From J054 sp965221985 (GTDB lineage: Bacteria > Pseudomonadota > Gammaproteobacteria > Steroidobacterales > GCA-2729495): a stretch of 64,000 bases of DNA. The stretch is from the NCBI GenBank assembly GCA_965221985.1, contig OZ244928.1:1612001-1676000 (forward strand), read 5' to 3'. This document shows, piece after piece, positions 36,630 to 45,535 of this stretch. How positions within the stretch are numbered: position 1 is the first letter of the stretch; each line of letters starts with the position of its first letter. The translations under genes were made by a program, and so were the position numbers. Below the pieces are notes generated by a model. It searched no databases, was not told the DNA's origin, and was given only the letters and a program-made list of their open reading frames with translations.

Positions 36630-37955
36630 ATGAACAATGAGACCACCGGCTTTTTTGCCCGCTTCATGAAGGCGGCATCCAAGGTGGAGCCGAACGAGGT
36701 CAAAGCAGTTTGGCTGTCCTTTGCCTTTGTGTTTATTTTGATGGCTGCCTACTACATCCTGCGGCCCGTTCGCGATGCCATGGCCAGCGATTGGACCGAT
36801 ACAGAAGTCAGTCTGCTGTGGAATATTAATTTCTTTGTCAGTGTCTTGGTGGTTGCCATCTATGGCATCGCCGTCTCTAAACTCAAGTTTAAATTACTAG
36901 TGCCGATGGTGTACGCGTTCTTCGCGGTGAGCTTTATTGCTTTCTACCTGGGAATTGAATCCCTCGATGATCGCGTTTTGATCGATAAGACCTTCTACGT
37001 TTGGGTCAGCGTATTTAGCCTTTTTCATATTTCCGTTTTCTGGAGCTTCATGTCAGATATGTTCGACAAGGAGCAAAGCGGTCGAGTGTTTGCATTTATT
37101 GCGGCGGGGGCGAGTGCCGGCGCGCTGGCGGGGCCCGCGGTTCCGACCTTGTTCGCGGGCGCTTTGGGTACCGATACGCTTATGCTGATAGCCGCCGTGG
37201 CGTTGGTTATTCCGATTCCCATTATTTTGTACTTGGAGCATTTGAAGGTTTCAGTCTTGCACAACGAAAACGTGCATGCGGATCCCCGCGCAAGCACTAT
37301 TGGTGGCAACCCCTTCGCGGGCTTCAAGATGTTCTTTAGTAACCCGTATTTGTTGGCCATAGGCCTGTTCATATTGTTGTATACCGCCATTGGATCATTC
37401 GTCTATTTCGAGCAGAAAAATTTATTGGCAGGCTTTGATCGAGAAACGCGTACGCAGATTCTTGGCGGTGTGGATCTAGTGGTGAATATTTTGACCTTCG
37501 CCATTGGAATGTTCGCAACCAGCCGAATCGTCACACGTTTTGGTATGCCCACCACCCTGGCTCTAGTTCCAATATTGATTGCGGCCGGGCTGCTTATTCT
37601 TGCGTTTGCCCCTATTCTCACAGTGGTGTTGGCTTTGCAGGTTGCTCGGCGGGCGGGCAATTTTGCTATTACGCGCCCCGGTCGCGAAATGCTTTTCACG
37701 GCTGTGGATCGTGAAACCCGCTTTAAGGCCAAGCCTGTGATCGATATTGCTGTATATCGCGGCGGCGATGCGCTAAGCAGCATCGCCTTTGCCGGTTTAA
37801 CAGACGGTATTGGCTTGGGCTTGGGAGCCATGGCCGCCGTCGGCGCGGCCATCGCCGCGCTCTGGGCGGCCGTGGGGAGATACTTGGGCCGGGTTTTTGA
37901 GCGTGGCGAGGTGTCCGCGCGACCGGGTAATGCGCAGAGTTTGGGATCTAGTTAG
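36630..37955 (+). CDS. MFS-like membrane transporter of the NTP/NDP exchange (AAA/Tlc) family
   Basis: 441-residue protein with about 11-12 hydrophobic helices. The N-terminal VEPNEVKAVWLSFAFVFILMAAYYILRPVRDAMAS matches the bacterial ATP:ADP antiporter-like family first known from obligate intracellular bacteria; free-living bacteria carry distant relatives of unknown substrate. The assignment is by this signature and overall hydrophobicity. A TATACT at 36587-36592 is a possible -10. Not part of the pyk operon with certainty (84 bp gap). Substrate not claimed. Confidence 0.7.
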   Translation: MNNETTGFFARFMKAASKVEPNEVKAVWLSFAFVFILMAAYYILRPVRDAMASDWTDTEVSLLWNINFFVSVLVVAIYGIAVSKLKFKLLVPMVYAFFAVSFIAFYLGIESLDDRVLIDKTFYVWVSVFSLFHISVFWSFMSDMFDKEQSGRVFAFIAAGASAGALAGPAVPTLFAGALGTDTLMLIAAVALVIPIPIILYLEHLKVSVLHNENVHADPRASTIGGNPFAGFKMFFSNPYLLAIGLFILLYTAIGSFVYFEQKNLLAGFDRETRTQILGGVDLVVNILTFAIGMFATSRIVTRFGMPTTLALVPILIAAGLLILAFAPILTVVLALQVARRAGNFAITRPGREMLFTAVDRETRFKAKPVIDIAVYRGGDALSSIAFAGLTDGIGLGLGAMAAVGAAIAALWAAVGRYLGRVFERGEVSARPGNAQSLGSS

Positions 37956-38507
37956 CTATTGATTCGTCCTAGTATCGGCACTATTGATCAGCATTCTTAG
38001 GTCGGCCAAAACTTCGTCGGTGTGATTTGCTGGACGTACTTTTGCGTAGTGCTTGGCGATTTCACCATCGGGGCTAATTAAATAAGACTGGCGTTTGGCC
38101 ATACGCAAGCCCGCAAAGTTGCGCAAAATCCCATATCGTTTCGCCGTCTCACCGCCGATATCTGCCAGTAGGGAAAAGGGTAGGCTGTACTTTTCCGCAA
38201 ATTCCGCGTGGGAATCGACGTCATCAAGGCTGACGCCGAGTACGGTCGCGCCTAGCTCTTCAAAGGCAAAAAAATTGTCGCGGAAAGCGCAAGCCTCCTT
38301 TGTACAACCCGGCGTGTCATCTTTAGGGTAGAAGTACAGCACAAGCCAGTGGCCCTGGTATTGTTCCAAACTATGCCATTGGCCGTGTTGATCTTGCAGA
38401 CGAAAATTTGGTGCCGCATCGCCTTGAGTTACCTCGGCTTGAACCGCAGTGTTGATTCCTAGAGTCATGAGCAAAGCCCCTAGCGTGCGAGACAGAATCG
38501 ATGTCAT
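37956..38507 (-). CDS. Exported peroxiredoxin, PrxQ/Bcp type
   Basis: 183-residue thiol peroxidase with an N-terminal signal peptide (MTSILSRTLGALLMTLGINTAVQA), so probably periplasmic, unlike the cytoplasmic E. coli Bcp. Peroxidatic and resolving cysteines in PGCTKEACAFRD are five residues apart as in Bcp. GVSLDDVDSHAEFAEKYSLPFSLLAD is typical. Convergent with, and directly abutting, the transporter gene. Partner reductant unknown. Confidence 0.88.
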   Translation of the reverse strand: MTSILSRTLGALLMTLGINTAVQAEVTQGDAAPNFRLQDQHGQWHSLEQYQGHWLVLYFYPKDDTPGCTKEACAFRDNFFAFEELGATVLGVSLDDVDSHAEFAEKYSLPFSLLADIGGETAKRYGILRNFAGLRMAKRQSYLISPDGEIAKHYAKVRPANHTDEVLADLRMLINSADTRTNQ

Positions 38508-38602
38508 GAAAAAATACCTCCGCAGATCAGAACTGGCACATTGCTCCGCAGATGCTTAGCAAGCTAGTGCCCATCTAAGTTAAGGGTTAACATTTCGCCA
38601 CC

Positions 38603-39847
38603 ATGCGTGGCAATGATTCTAATACGGCGGGCGGCTGGGATCGCAATATAGGACTGGTGCTGCCCGGAGGTGGCGCCCGCTGCGCCTATCAGGTGGGCGT
38701 GCTCAAGGCCATCGCCAGTCTCATGCCGCGCCGCGCGCCGAACCCGTTTCCCGTCATTAGTGGTACATCGGCCGGCGCCATCAATACGGTGGTTTTGGCC
38801 ACCCGCGCGCGGCTCTTCCGGCACGCCGTTGCCGACATGGAGCGCGTATGGGCGAACTTTAGTACCGATCAAGTCTTTCGCAGTGACACGGCAACCATGG
38901 CCAAGAGCAGCGTGCACTGGTTGGCGACCTTGGTATTTGGCGGTTTGGGTGTGCGTAATCCGAAGTCCCTGCTGGACAACTCGCCGCTGGCCGAGCTACT
39001 CAAACGGAATATTCGTTTTGATGCCATTGCCGAGTCCATTGATCGGGGCTATCTAGATGGCATTGCAGTGACGGCCGCTGGCTATGATTCAGCGCGGTCA
39101 GATTGTTTTTTTCAAGGGCGCGAGGGCCTAGAGTCCTGGACGCGGGTGCGACGCCGGGGCCGGTCCACCAAAATTCAACTACACCATCTCATGGCCAGCG
39201 TTGCTGCACCCATGGTATTTCCGCCGGTGCAAATTGGTTCGGAGTACTTTGGCGACGGTGCCATGCGTCAAGCCACACCTTTGTCGCCGGCGGTGCACCT
39301 AGGTGCCGAGCGCTTGTTGGTGATTGGTGTTCGCAATGAGGATCCCGATCCTGAGCCACCGCCTGACGCACCCGTCGCCTATCCAAGTTTTGGGCGTATT
39401 GCGGGCTACATGCTCGATGCTTTATTGATGGACGGCTTGTCCTCGGATTTGGAGCGCTTAACCCGTATCAATCTCATTCTCGATCGAATGCCGGGCAAAC
39501 GGGTTGATGGCGAATTCGGGTCTCTGCGTTTTATTGAGGCCATGATCATGATGCCCAGTCGCGATATTCGCGACATTGCCCTGCGCTACGTGCATGAAAT
39601 GCCGCGCCCGGTGCGCCTGTTGTTGAGCGGTCTAGGCGCACTGAATTACGGTGGCCGTCAATTGGTCAGTTATTTGCTGTTCGAAGCGGGTTATACGCGC
39701 GAACTTATTCAACTGGGCTACGACGATGCGATGGCGCGTAAAGAAGAATTAGTGGGATTCATGGAAGGCGCGCCGCTGGATTCTCACACCGGTATTCTTG
39801 GTTGGCAAGACCTTAGTACAGAGTACGTTCAGGCCAAGTCGGCGTAA
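38603..39847 (+). CDS. Patatin-like phospholipase
   Basis: 414-residue putative lipid acyl hydrolase. Oxyanion motif LPGGGARCAYQVGVLKA near residue 17, nucleophile motif GTSAGAIN, and catalytic Asp in DGAMRQATPLSPA form the Ser-Asp dyad. A C-terminal extension follows, as in bacterial patatins with a DUF3336-like region. No signal peptide is obvious; substrate unknown. Confidence 0.88.
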   Translation: MRGNDSNTAGGWDRNIGLVLPGGGARCAYQVGVLKAIASLMPRRAPNPFPVISGTSAGAINTVVLATRARLFRHAVADMERVWANFSTDQVFRSDTATMAKSSVHWLATLVFGGLGVRNPKSLLDNSPLAELLKRNIRFDAIAESIDRGYLDGIAVTAAGYDSARSDCFFQGREGLESWTRVRRRGRSTKIQLHHLMASVAAPMVFPPVQIGSEYFGDGAMRQATPLSPAVHLGAERLLVIGVRNEDPDPEPPPDAPVAYPSFGRIAGYMLDALLMDGLSSDLERLTRINLILDRMPGKRVDGEFGSLRFIEAMIMMPSRDIRDIALRYVHEMPRPVRLLLSGLGALNYGGRQLVSYLLFEAGYTRELIQLGYDDAMARKEELVGFMEGAPLDSHTGILGWQDLSTEYVQAKSA

Positions 39848-39879
39848 CAGTGGGCCCAGCCCCGACGGGCATCGATTTA

Positions 39880-41229
39880 CTAGAGAAGAAACAGGGTACC
39901 CAGCCCGAGAAACACTAAGAAACCCACTACGTCGGTGATAGTTGTCAAGACCACCGAGCCCGCCAAGGCTGGATCGATATCCAGTTTTTTCATGATGAGC
40001 GGCAAGGCGAAGCCCGAAAATGCGGCCACAAGAAGGTTCAGGGTGATGGCCGCCGCGATGATGAGCCCCACTTGCCAAGTCCCGAAAAACAGGACCGTGA
40101 CAATCGCGACGACCAAGGCCCAAGCCAGGCCGTTGAGCAAGCCCACCGTGATTTCTTTTGTCAGTAGCCAGCGCGCGTTAGATTCCTGGACGGTTCCCAG
40201 TGCCATGCCGCGGATCATCAAGGTTAGAGTTTGACTTCCGGCGATTCCGCCCATGCTCGCCACAACCGGCATGAGTACGGCCAAGACCACCACTTTCTCC
40301 AGGGTGTCGGCAAATAGCGCGACCACGCTGGCGGCCAAAAAGGCCGTGGCGAGATTAACGCCTAGCCATATGGCTCGACGTCGGGCGCTGGTGACCACCG
40401 GCGCGAACATGTCATCGTCTTCATCTAGACCCGCCATGCTCAGTATGTCGTGGTCAGCTTGTTCCTGAATGACGTCCACCACGTCGTCAATGGTGATTTG
40501 ACCGATCAGACGGCGGTTATCGTCAACCACCGGGGCGGACAATAAATCGCGATTGCGGAAATCGCGGGCCACTTTCTGCGCGGGCACATTGCTGAGAATG
40601 GGTTCAACGGAAGTATCCATTACCGAGGTCACCGGGGTGTCTGGGTCATGGCTGACTATTCGTGCCATGTGTAAGGCCCCTAAATAACGTCCGTGCCGAT
40701 CGACGACAAAAATGGCTGCCGTGCGGTCTGGAATATCCCCCAGAATGCGTAAGTAGCGCAGCACAACCTCGAGACTGACATCGGGTCGTACCGAGACGGT
40801 ATCCGGATTCATCAATCCGCCGGCGCTGTCTTCGGGGTAGGCCAACACCGATTCCAGCCGTTCCTTGTCCTGATCGGATAATGAGCGCAAGACTTGTTGC
40901 GTCACGGCCTCGGGAAGATCGGCGACAAAGTCGGCCATGTCATCGAGATCCATGCCTTCAGTCGCGGCGACAACTTCCGCCGCGTCCATGGCTTCGATGA
41001 GTTTCGCGCGAACCTCGTCGTTCAGGCTGAGGAGCACTTCGCCCTCATCTTGCTCATCGACGAGCTTCCAGACGATGGCGCGTTCAGTGGGAGGCAAAGA
41101 CTCCAGTAGCTGAGCTGTCTCGGCGGTATGTAGGGAGTTGACCAATGCGCCGACCTGGCGCAGCGTGCCGCTTTCCAGGGCTTCCAGCAGTCGGCCGAGG
41201 TTGGATTTTCCCTTGAGTCCCACGTCCAT
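39880..41229 (-). CDS. mgtE: MgtE-type magnesium transporter
   Basis: 449-residue Mg2+ channel. Cytosolic N domain of helical repeats (residues 1-130), two CBS domains from about 140 to 255 (VSRD-like RIVSHDPDTPVTSVM and DDNRRLIGQITIDDVVDVIQEQADHD), and a C-terminal membrane domain with about five helices containing PVVASMGGIAGSQTLTLMIRG, the conserved ion-pore segment. Last gene of the rpoN-hpf-rapZ-mgtE direction, 117 bp after rapZ. Confidence 0.93.
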   Translation of the reverse strand: MDVGLKGKSNLGRLLEALESGTLRQVGALVNSLHTAETAQLLESLPPTERAIVWKLVDEQDEGEVLLSLNDEVRAKLIEAMDAAEVVAATEGMDLDDMADFVADLPEAVTQQVLRSLSDQDKERLESVLAYPEDSAGGLMNPDTVSVRPDVSLEVVLRYLRILGDIPDRTAAIFVVDRHGRYLGALHMARIVSHDPDTPVTSVMDTSVEPILSNVPAQKVARDFRNRDLLSAPVVDDNRRLIGQITIDDVVDVIQEQADHDILSMAGLDEDDDMFAPVVTSARRRAIWLGVNLATAFLAASVVALFADTLEKVVVLAVLMPVVASMGGIAGSQTLTLMIRGMALGTVQESNARWLLTKEITVGLLNGLAWALVVAIVTVLFFGTWQVGLIIAAAITLNLLVAAFSGFALPLIMKKLDIDPALAGSVVLTTITDVVGFLVFLGLGTLFLL

Positions 41230-41346
41230 GGTGGTTGCTCCGCAGGCTGCGCTGATGGCGCCGGGCAGAATCAGTCCGCGGCCCGGCCATGGGGGTCAAA
41301 GTTTAGCGAGGAAAACCCGGCAAAGCGACCAAGCGCGTTTTGGCTG

Positions 41347-42216
41347 CTAGTCGTCGCTGTCAGGCAGTTCGTTGTGCCGGGTCAATACTTGATCGTAGTG
41401 TTTGGAGAGTTCCTTGGCCAGTTTCTCCGCCATGTAAACGGATCGATGCTGGCCGCCCGTGCAGCCCAGGGCAACCGTGAGGTAGTTTCGATTGAATTCG
41501 TGATACTCAGGAATCCATCCCTGCATGAAAGCAAGGATGTCGGTGTACATTTTTTGCACCAGCGGGCTGGCATCCAAGTAGTCGGCCACGGCCTGGTCCT
41601 TTCCTGTAAAAGGCCGCAAGCTCATTTCCCAGTAGGGGTTGGGTAAGCAGCGAAGATCGAAAACAAAGTCGGCGTCAGACGGCAAGCCGTGCTTGAAGCC
41701 GAAAGATTCCACCTGAATAGATAGGCTCGCTGCCCTACGCGGTCCAACACGTTGCTGTATAACGTCGCGCAACTCATAGACGCTGGATCGCGTGGTGTCG
41801 ATAATCAACTCGGCGCAATCAATGATGGGCCCCAAGAGTTCCCGTTCACGGGCGATGGCCTCATGCAGGCTCAAGTCTTTTTCACTTAAGGGGTGTTTGC
41901 GCCGTGTTTCCGCATAGCGCTTCAGTAGGATGTCGTCATCCGCGTGCAGGAAAATGACTTCACAGCTGATACTTCGCTCGCGTAAATCTCTTAATAGTGC
42001 AGGTACATGATCAAGATCAGCTGCGCGATTGCGCGCGTCTACGCCAACGGCTAGATTAGCGTAACTTTGGTCATCCGTGGCCAGAATTTCTGTGACCAAG
42101 GTGTCCAGTAAGGCGGCCGGGACATTATCGATGCAATAGTAGTCCAAGTCTTCCAGGACATTGAGTGCAACGCTCTTCCCCGAGCCAGATAGTCCGCTAA
42201 CAATAATCAGTCGCAT
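41347..42216 (-). CDS. rapZ: RNase adapter protein RapZ
   Basis: 289 residues with P-loop GLSGSGKS at 8-15, and the C-terminal CTGGQHRSVYMAEKLAKEL segment that binds RNA/metabolite in E. coli RapZ, which controls glucosamine-6-phosphate synthase through small RNAs. In E. coli rapZ follows ptsN; here it follows hpf directly with a 22 bp gap. Confidence 0.95.
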   Translation of the reverse strand: MRLIIVSGLSGSGKSVALNVLEDLDYYCIDNVPAALLDTLVTEILATDDQSYANLAVGVDARNRAADLDHVPALLRDLRERSISCEVIFLHADDDILLKRYAETRRKHPLSEKDLSLHEAIARERELLGPIIDCAELIIDTTRSSVYELRDVIQQRVGPRRAASLSIQVESFGFKHGLPSDADFVFDLRCLPNPYWEMSLRPFTGKDQAVADYLDASPLVQKMYTDILAFMQGWIPEYHEFNRNYLTVALGCTGGQHRSVYMAEKLAKELSKHYDQVLTRHNELPDSDD

Positions 42217-42238
42217 TAAGAGCGCGCACCCACCGTGG

Positions 42239-42559
42239 CTAGGAGATATCGCGCTTAGGATTTTCCCGCGCGTGGTGGTCCGTTAGCTTCTCTTTATGTC
42301 GAACGACTTGCCGGTCGAGTTTATCAATCAATGCGTCAACGGCCGCGTACATATCGTCTTCGACCGCATCGGCGAACAAAGTTCGCCCCGATACGCTGAC
42401 GCGCGCCTCGGCCTTATGTCTTAGTTTCTCTACGGTGACGATGCAGTGGACGCCGGTCACGTGGTCAAAATGTCTTTCAATTTTTTCAAATTTTTCGCCA
42501 ATATAGCTGCGCAGGGCAGGGGTAATCTCCACGTGGTGACCGGTCAAGTTCAGTTGCAT
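42239..42559 (-). CDS. hpf: Ribosome hibernation-promoting factor (short form)
   Basis: 106-residue ribosome-binding stress protein of the HPF/YfiA family. MQLNLTGHHVEITPALRSYIGEKFEKIERHFDHV is the family start and AVDALIDKLDRQVVRHKEKLTDH the second helix. It lacks the C-terminal extension of long HPF. Between rpoN and rapZ as in other gammaproteobacteria. Confidence 0.95.
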   Translation of the reverse strand: MQLNLTGHHVEITPALRSYIGEKFEKIERHFDHVTGVHCIVTVEKLRHKAEARVSVSGRTLFADAVEDDMYAAVDALIDKLDRQVVRHKEKLTDHHARENPKRDIS

Positions 42560-42589
42560 CTGTATTTCTCCTTACTTTTATTTCCAGGT

Positions 42590-44017
42590 TTAGTTGATCG
42601 TTTGCCGTTTTCGTTCGCTGGATGTCGCAATTTTCATTGCCTCTCTATATTTTGCCACTGTTCGGCGCGCGATATTGGTCCCATCTTTGGCGAGTAGCTG
42701 GGTTATCTTGTTGTCGCTTAGCGGTTTGGCAGGATTCTCTTGGCCAATCAGGCGTTTAATTTTCGCTCTTACCGCGGTAGAGGATTCCTCCGAGCCATCG
42801 TCGCTGGTCAATTGGCTAGAGAAAAAATAACGGAATTCGAAGACGCCTCTGGGAGTACGCATATACTTGTTTGCTGTTACGCGAGAAATGGTGGATTCGT
42901 GCATGTCCACCGCTTCGGCGATATCGCGCAGCACCATGGGTTTCATCGCTTCTTCACCCTGTTCAAGAAAACCAGTCTGCCGCTCTACAATGCATAGGGC
43001 AACTTTCATCAGCGTGTCGTTGCGAATTTCCAAACTGCGAACAAGAAAACGGGCTTCCTGCAACTGGGCACGCAGGGTTTCATGGCCACTGTTGCCTCGC
43101 AACATCTCCGCATAGGCCTGGTTTACCTTCACTCGGGGGGCTGCGCTACCGTTGATTTCCACAATCCAGCGGCCGTCTTGTTTGCGCACGTAGACATCCG
43201 GGGTCACATAATCCGGCGTGCTGGATTGTATAGCTGCGCCCGGGCGAGGATGGCAGCCTTTAATGAGGGCCAGGGCCGCATCGAGCTTGGTTTCGGAAAC
43301 GCCCAGTTCGCGCCGCAGGCTCGCGTCGTCACGGGCAGCGACTAGGTCTAGGTGATCAGCCGCGATTTGCAGCGCTAGCTCACGCTCGGCAACGGATGCA
43401 TCAAGTTGGCGGAGCTGGATGGCAATGCATTCACTTAAACTGCGAGCGGCAATTCCTGGCGGATCGAGTTGCTGTAGTTTTTCCAAGGTGTGTTCGATTT
43501 CGTCAGCCTTGAAATCAGCTTCACCGCTCAAGGCCTGTCTGATATCGGCAAGTGACTCAGTGAGATAGCCATCGTCATTGAGCGCATCCACCAAACCGTG
43601 ACCGATGACCATCTCGCGGGGTGTGAAATGCTCCAGCTCCAATTGCCAAAGGAGATGTTCGCGAAGACTCTCCTTGCTGCGGTCAGCAATCTCCGGCCGC
43701 GAGTCTTCTGACCAGCCATCGCCGCGGCTGTCACTGCCACCCCGGTCGGCCCAGAGATCCGTGTCGCTCATTTCTCCGGCGACCACTTCCGCCGCGGTGT
43801 CTAGGTCCCCAGCCTCGTCGCGGTCGGGATGGTCGAGCTCGGATGTGTCGGTGGGCTCCTCGGCTTCTAACATAATGTTTTCGGCCAGGGCTTCTTCTAA
43901 TTGGCTGTTGAGTTCCAACACGGGCATTTGCAGCAAGCGCAGTGCTTGCTGGAGTTGGGGCGTCATGACCAGCTGTTGGCTGACCTTCAGCTGCAAGGAG
44001 GGTTTCATTGCACTCAT
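42590..44017 (-). CDS. rpoN: RNA polymerase sigma-54 factor
   Basis: 475-residue alternative sigma factor recognising -24/-12 promoters. Region I MKPSLQLKVSQQLVMTPQLQQALRLLQMP, an acidic region II, and the C-terminal RpoN box ARRTVAKYREAM near residue 455. The start may be the ATG at 44017 or at 44008 (which gives the usual MKPSLQL beginning). 15 bp after lptB. Also ARRTVAKYREA is intact, so DNA recognition is expected to be normal. Confidence 0.96.
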   Translation of the reverse strand: MSAMKPSLQLKVSQQLVMTPQLQQALRLLQMPVLELNSQLEEALAENIMLEAEEPTDTSELDHPDRDEAGDLDTAAEVVAGEMSDTDLWADRGGSDSRGDGWSEDSRPEIADRSKESLREHLLWQLELEHFTPREMVIGHGLVDALNDDGYLTESLADIRQALSGEADFKADEIEHTLEKLQQLDPPGIAARSLSECIAIQLRQLDASVAERELALQIAADHLDLVAARDDASLRRELGVSETKLDAALALIKGCHPRPGAAIQSSTPDYVTPDVYVRKQDGRWIVEINGSAAPRVKVNQAYAEMLRGNSGHETLRAQLQEARFLVRSLEIRNDTLMKVALCIVERQTGFLEQGEEAMKPMVLRDIAEAVDMHESTISRVTANKYMRTPRGVFEFRYFFSSQLTSDDGSEESSTAVRAKIKRLIGQENPAKPLSDNKITQLLAKDGTNIARRTVAKYREAMKIATSSERKRQTIN

Positions 44018-44032
44018 GCGTGAACGATAGGT

Positions 44033-44758
44033 CTACAAGCGAAAATCCTCACCGAGGTAAACTTCGCGAACTTGCTGATTTTCTAAGATTTCCTCTGGGG
44101 ATCCTTGGGCAATCAATGTACCGTCGTTCAGGATATAGGCTCGGCTGCAAATGCCCAGTGTCTCGCGCACATTATGGTCGGTGATTAGTACGCCAATATC
44201 TCGTTCTGCGAGGTGGCGGATGATGCGCTGAATATCCAGGACTGAAATAGGGTCAACGCCCGCGAAGGGCTCGTCCAGCAGCACAAATCTTGGTTCGGCG
44301 GCCAAAGCCCGGGCTATTTCTACGCGGCGGCGCTCCCCACCTGAAAGGCTAAGGCCCAGACTGTTGCGGACATGATTAACGTGAAGTTCTTCGAGCAGCT
44401 CTTCGAGTATGCGTTCGCGATCCGCTCGCACTAGCTCCTGGCGCGTTTGCAAAATCGCCATGATGTTTTGTTCAACACTGAGTTTGCGGAAAACAGACGC
44501 TTCCTGGGGCAAGTATCCAAGTCCCAGCCGGGCGCGCTCGTGCATCGGCAGATCTGTTAGATCTTTATCGTCCAGCCGAATGCCGCCGTCGTCGGCAGCT
44601 ACTAAACCCACGATCATGTAGAAAGCCGTGGTTTTGCCCGCACCGTTGGGGCCCAGCAGGCCCACGACCTCGCCGCTAGATATTTCTAGAGAGATGTCTT
44701 TGACGACTTGTCTGAGCTTAAATCGCTTGGAAATATGCTCTGCGATGAGAATGGACAC
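44033..44758 (-). CDS. lptB: LPS export ABC transporter ATPase
   Basis: 241 residues. Walker A GPNGAGKTTA, Q-loop GYLPQEASVFRKL, ABC signature LSGGERRRVEIARAL and Walker B FVLLDEPFAGVDPISV are all intact. LptB powers extraction of LPS from the inner membrane with LptFG (not in the window). Six bp after lptA. Confidence 0.97.
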   Translation of the reverse strand: MSILIAEHISKRFKLRQVVKDISLEISSGEVVGLLGPNGAGKTTAFYMIVGLVAADDGGIRLDDKDLTDLPMHERARLGLGYLPQEASVFRKLSVEQNIMAILQTRQELVRADRERILEELLEELHVNHVRNSLGLSLSGGERRRVEIARALAAEPRFVLLDEPFAGVDPISVLDIQRIIRHLAERDIGVLITDHNVRETLGICSRAYILNDGTLIAQGSPEEILENQQVREVYLGEDFRL

Positions 44759-44764
44759 GGAAAC

Positions 44765-45535
44765 TCAGGGCTCAGTTTTTTTAGGGGGCTGAATTTTCAT
44801 CCTGACTTGACCATTCTCATCACCGTCCGCAACGATATATTGCCGCTCTAAATCATAGGCAATGCGGGCGCCGGATACTTCATTGGCACCATCACTCAAC
44901 CAGGCGTTTTCGGACATCTTGATGTTCGATCCCAGCAAGTCATAGTCAATGGTGGATGCTCGGCCGCGGGCGACTTCGTCGCTGTCACTGCGTTGTTGCT
45001 CGAAGCGAGCGGGTTCGCCGCGCAGCTGGGCTTGCGCCAATTGATGATTCTTGAACTGCACATCCGCCTCATCACACCAAGCTTGGGTGTTGTCGCTCTT
45101 GATCACTACGTTGCCGCGTAAGGTCCAGACACTATTTTCGAAGTCTAGGCGTGTCACTTCGGCATCGTCCGCCTCAATTCGCAAGCCGCCTTGGCGAATA
45201 CGCAGCCCCTCGAATTTGAGCTGATTATTTTGCCGGTCAAATTCAGACGAAGTCGCATCCAGCGTAATGGGCAATGATTCGCTGATGGCCAGATCGGGGA
45301 GTTCCAAGCCCGTGGGTTGTGCCCAAGCGATGTTCGCTATCATCCCAATGAACAAACTGCTGAATTGAAAGGCGCGCTGCGGGCCAATGGGCGGAACTAG
45401 CTGTTTTAGCCACGCCCACGCAATATGGCATTGCTCGTTCGACGCGTATGGATATTTTTTGCAGCCGCGATAGTGCCACTTGCGCAAAATACGCGGAACC
45501 AAGTTTGCACGGCAGCTAACGAACAAATTTACCAT
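44765..45535 (-). CDS. lptA: Lipopolysaccharide transport periplasmic protein LptA
   Basis: Periplasmic bridge protein passing LPS from LptC to LptD. The conserved part begins LPITLDATSSEFDRQNNQLKFEG and continues through the beta-jellyroll with LRGNVVIKSDNTQAWCDEADVQF. The hydrophobic stretch ending IANIAWAQ is a likely signal peptide core, but no ATG lies just before it. The ATG at 45535 overlaps lptC by 20 bases and gives 256 residues with an oddly long N-terminal region; a shorter non-ATG start is possible. Function secure, start uncertain. Confidence 0.82.
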   Translation of the reverse strand: MVNLFVSCRANLVPRILRKWHYRGCKKYPYASNEQCHIAWAWLKQLVPPIGPQRAFQFSSLFIGMIANIAWAQPTGLELPDLAISESLPITLDATSSEFDRQNNQLKFEGLRIRQGGLRIEADDAEVTRLDFENSVWTLRGNVVIKSDNTQAWCDEADVQFKNHQLAQAQLRGEPARFEQQRSDSDEVARGRASTIDYDLLGSNIKMSENAWLSDGANEVSGARIAYDLERQYIVADGDENGQVRMKIQPPKKTEP

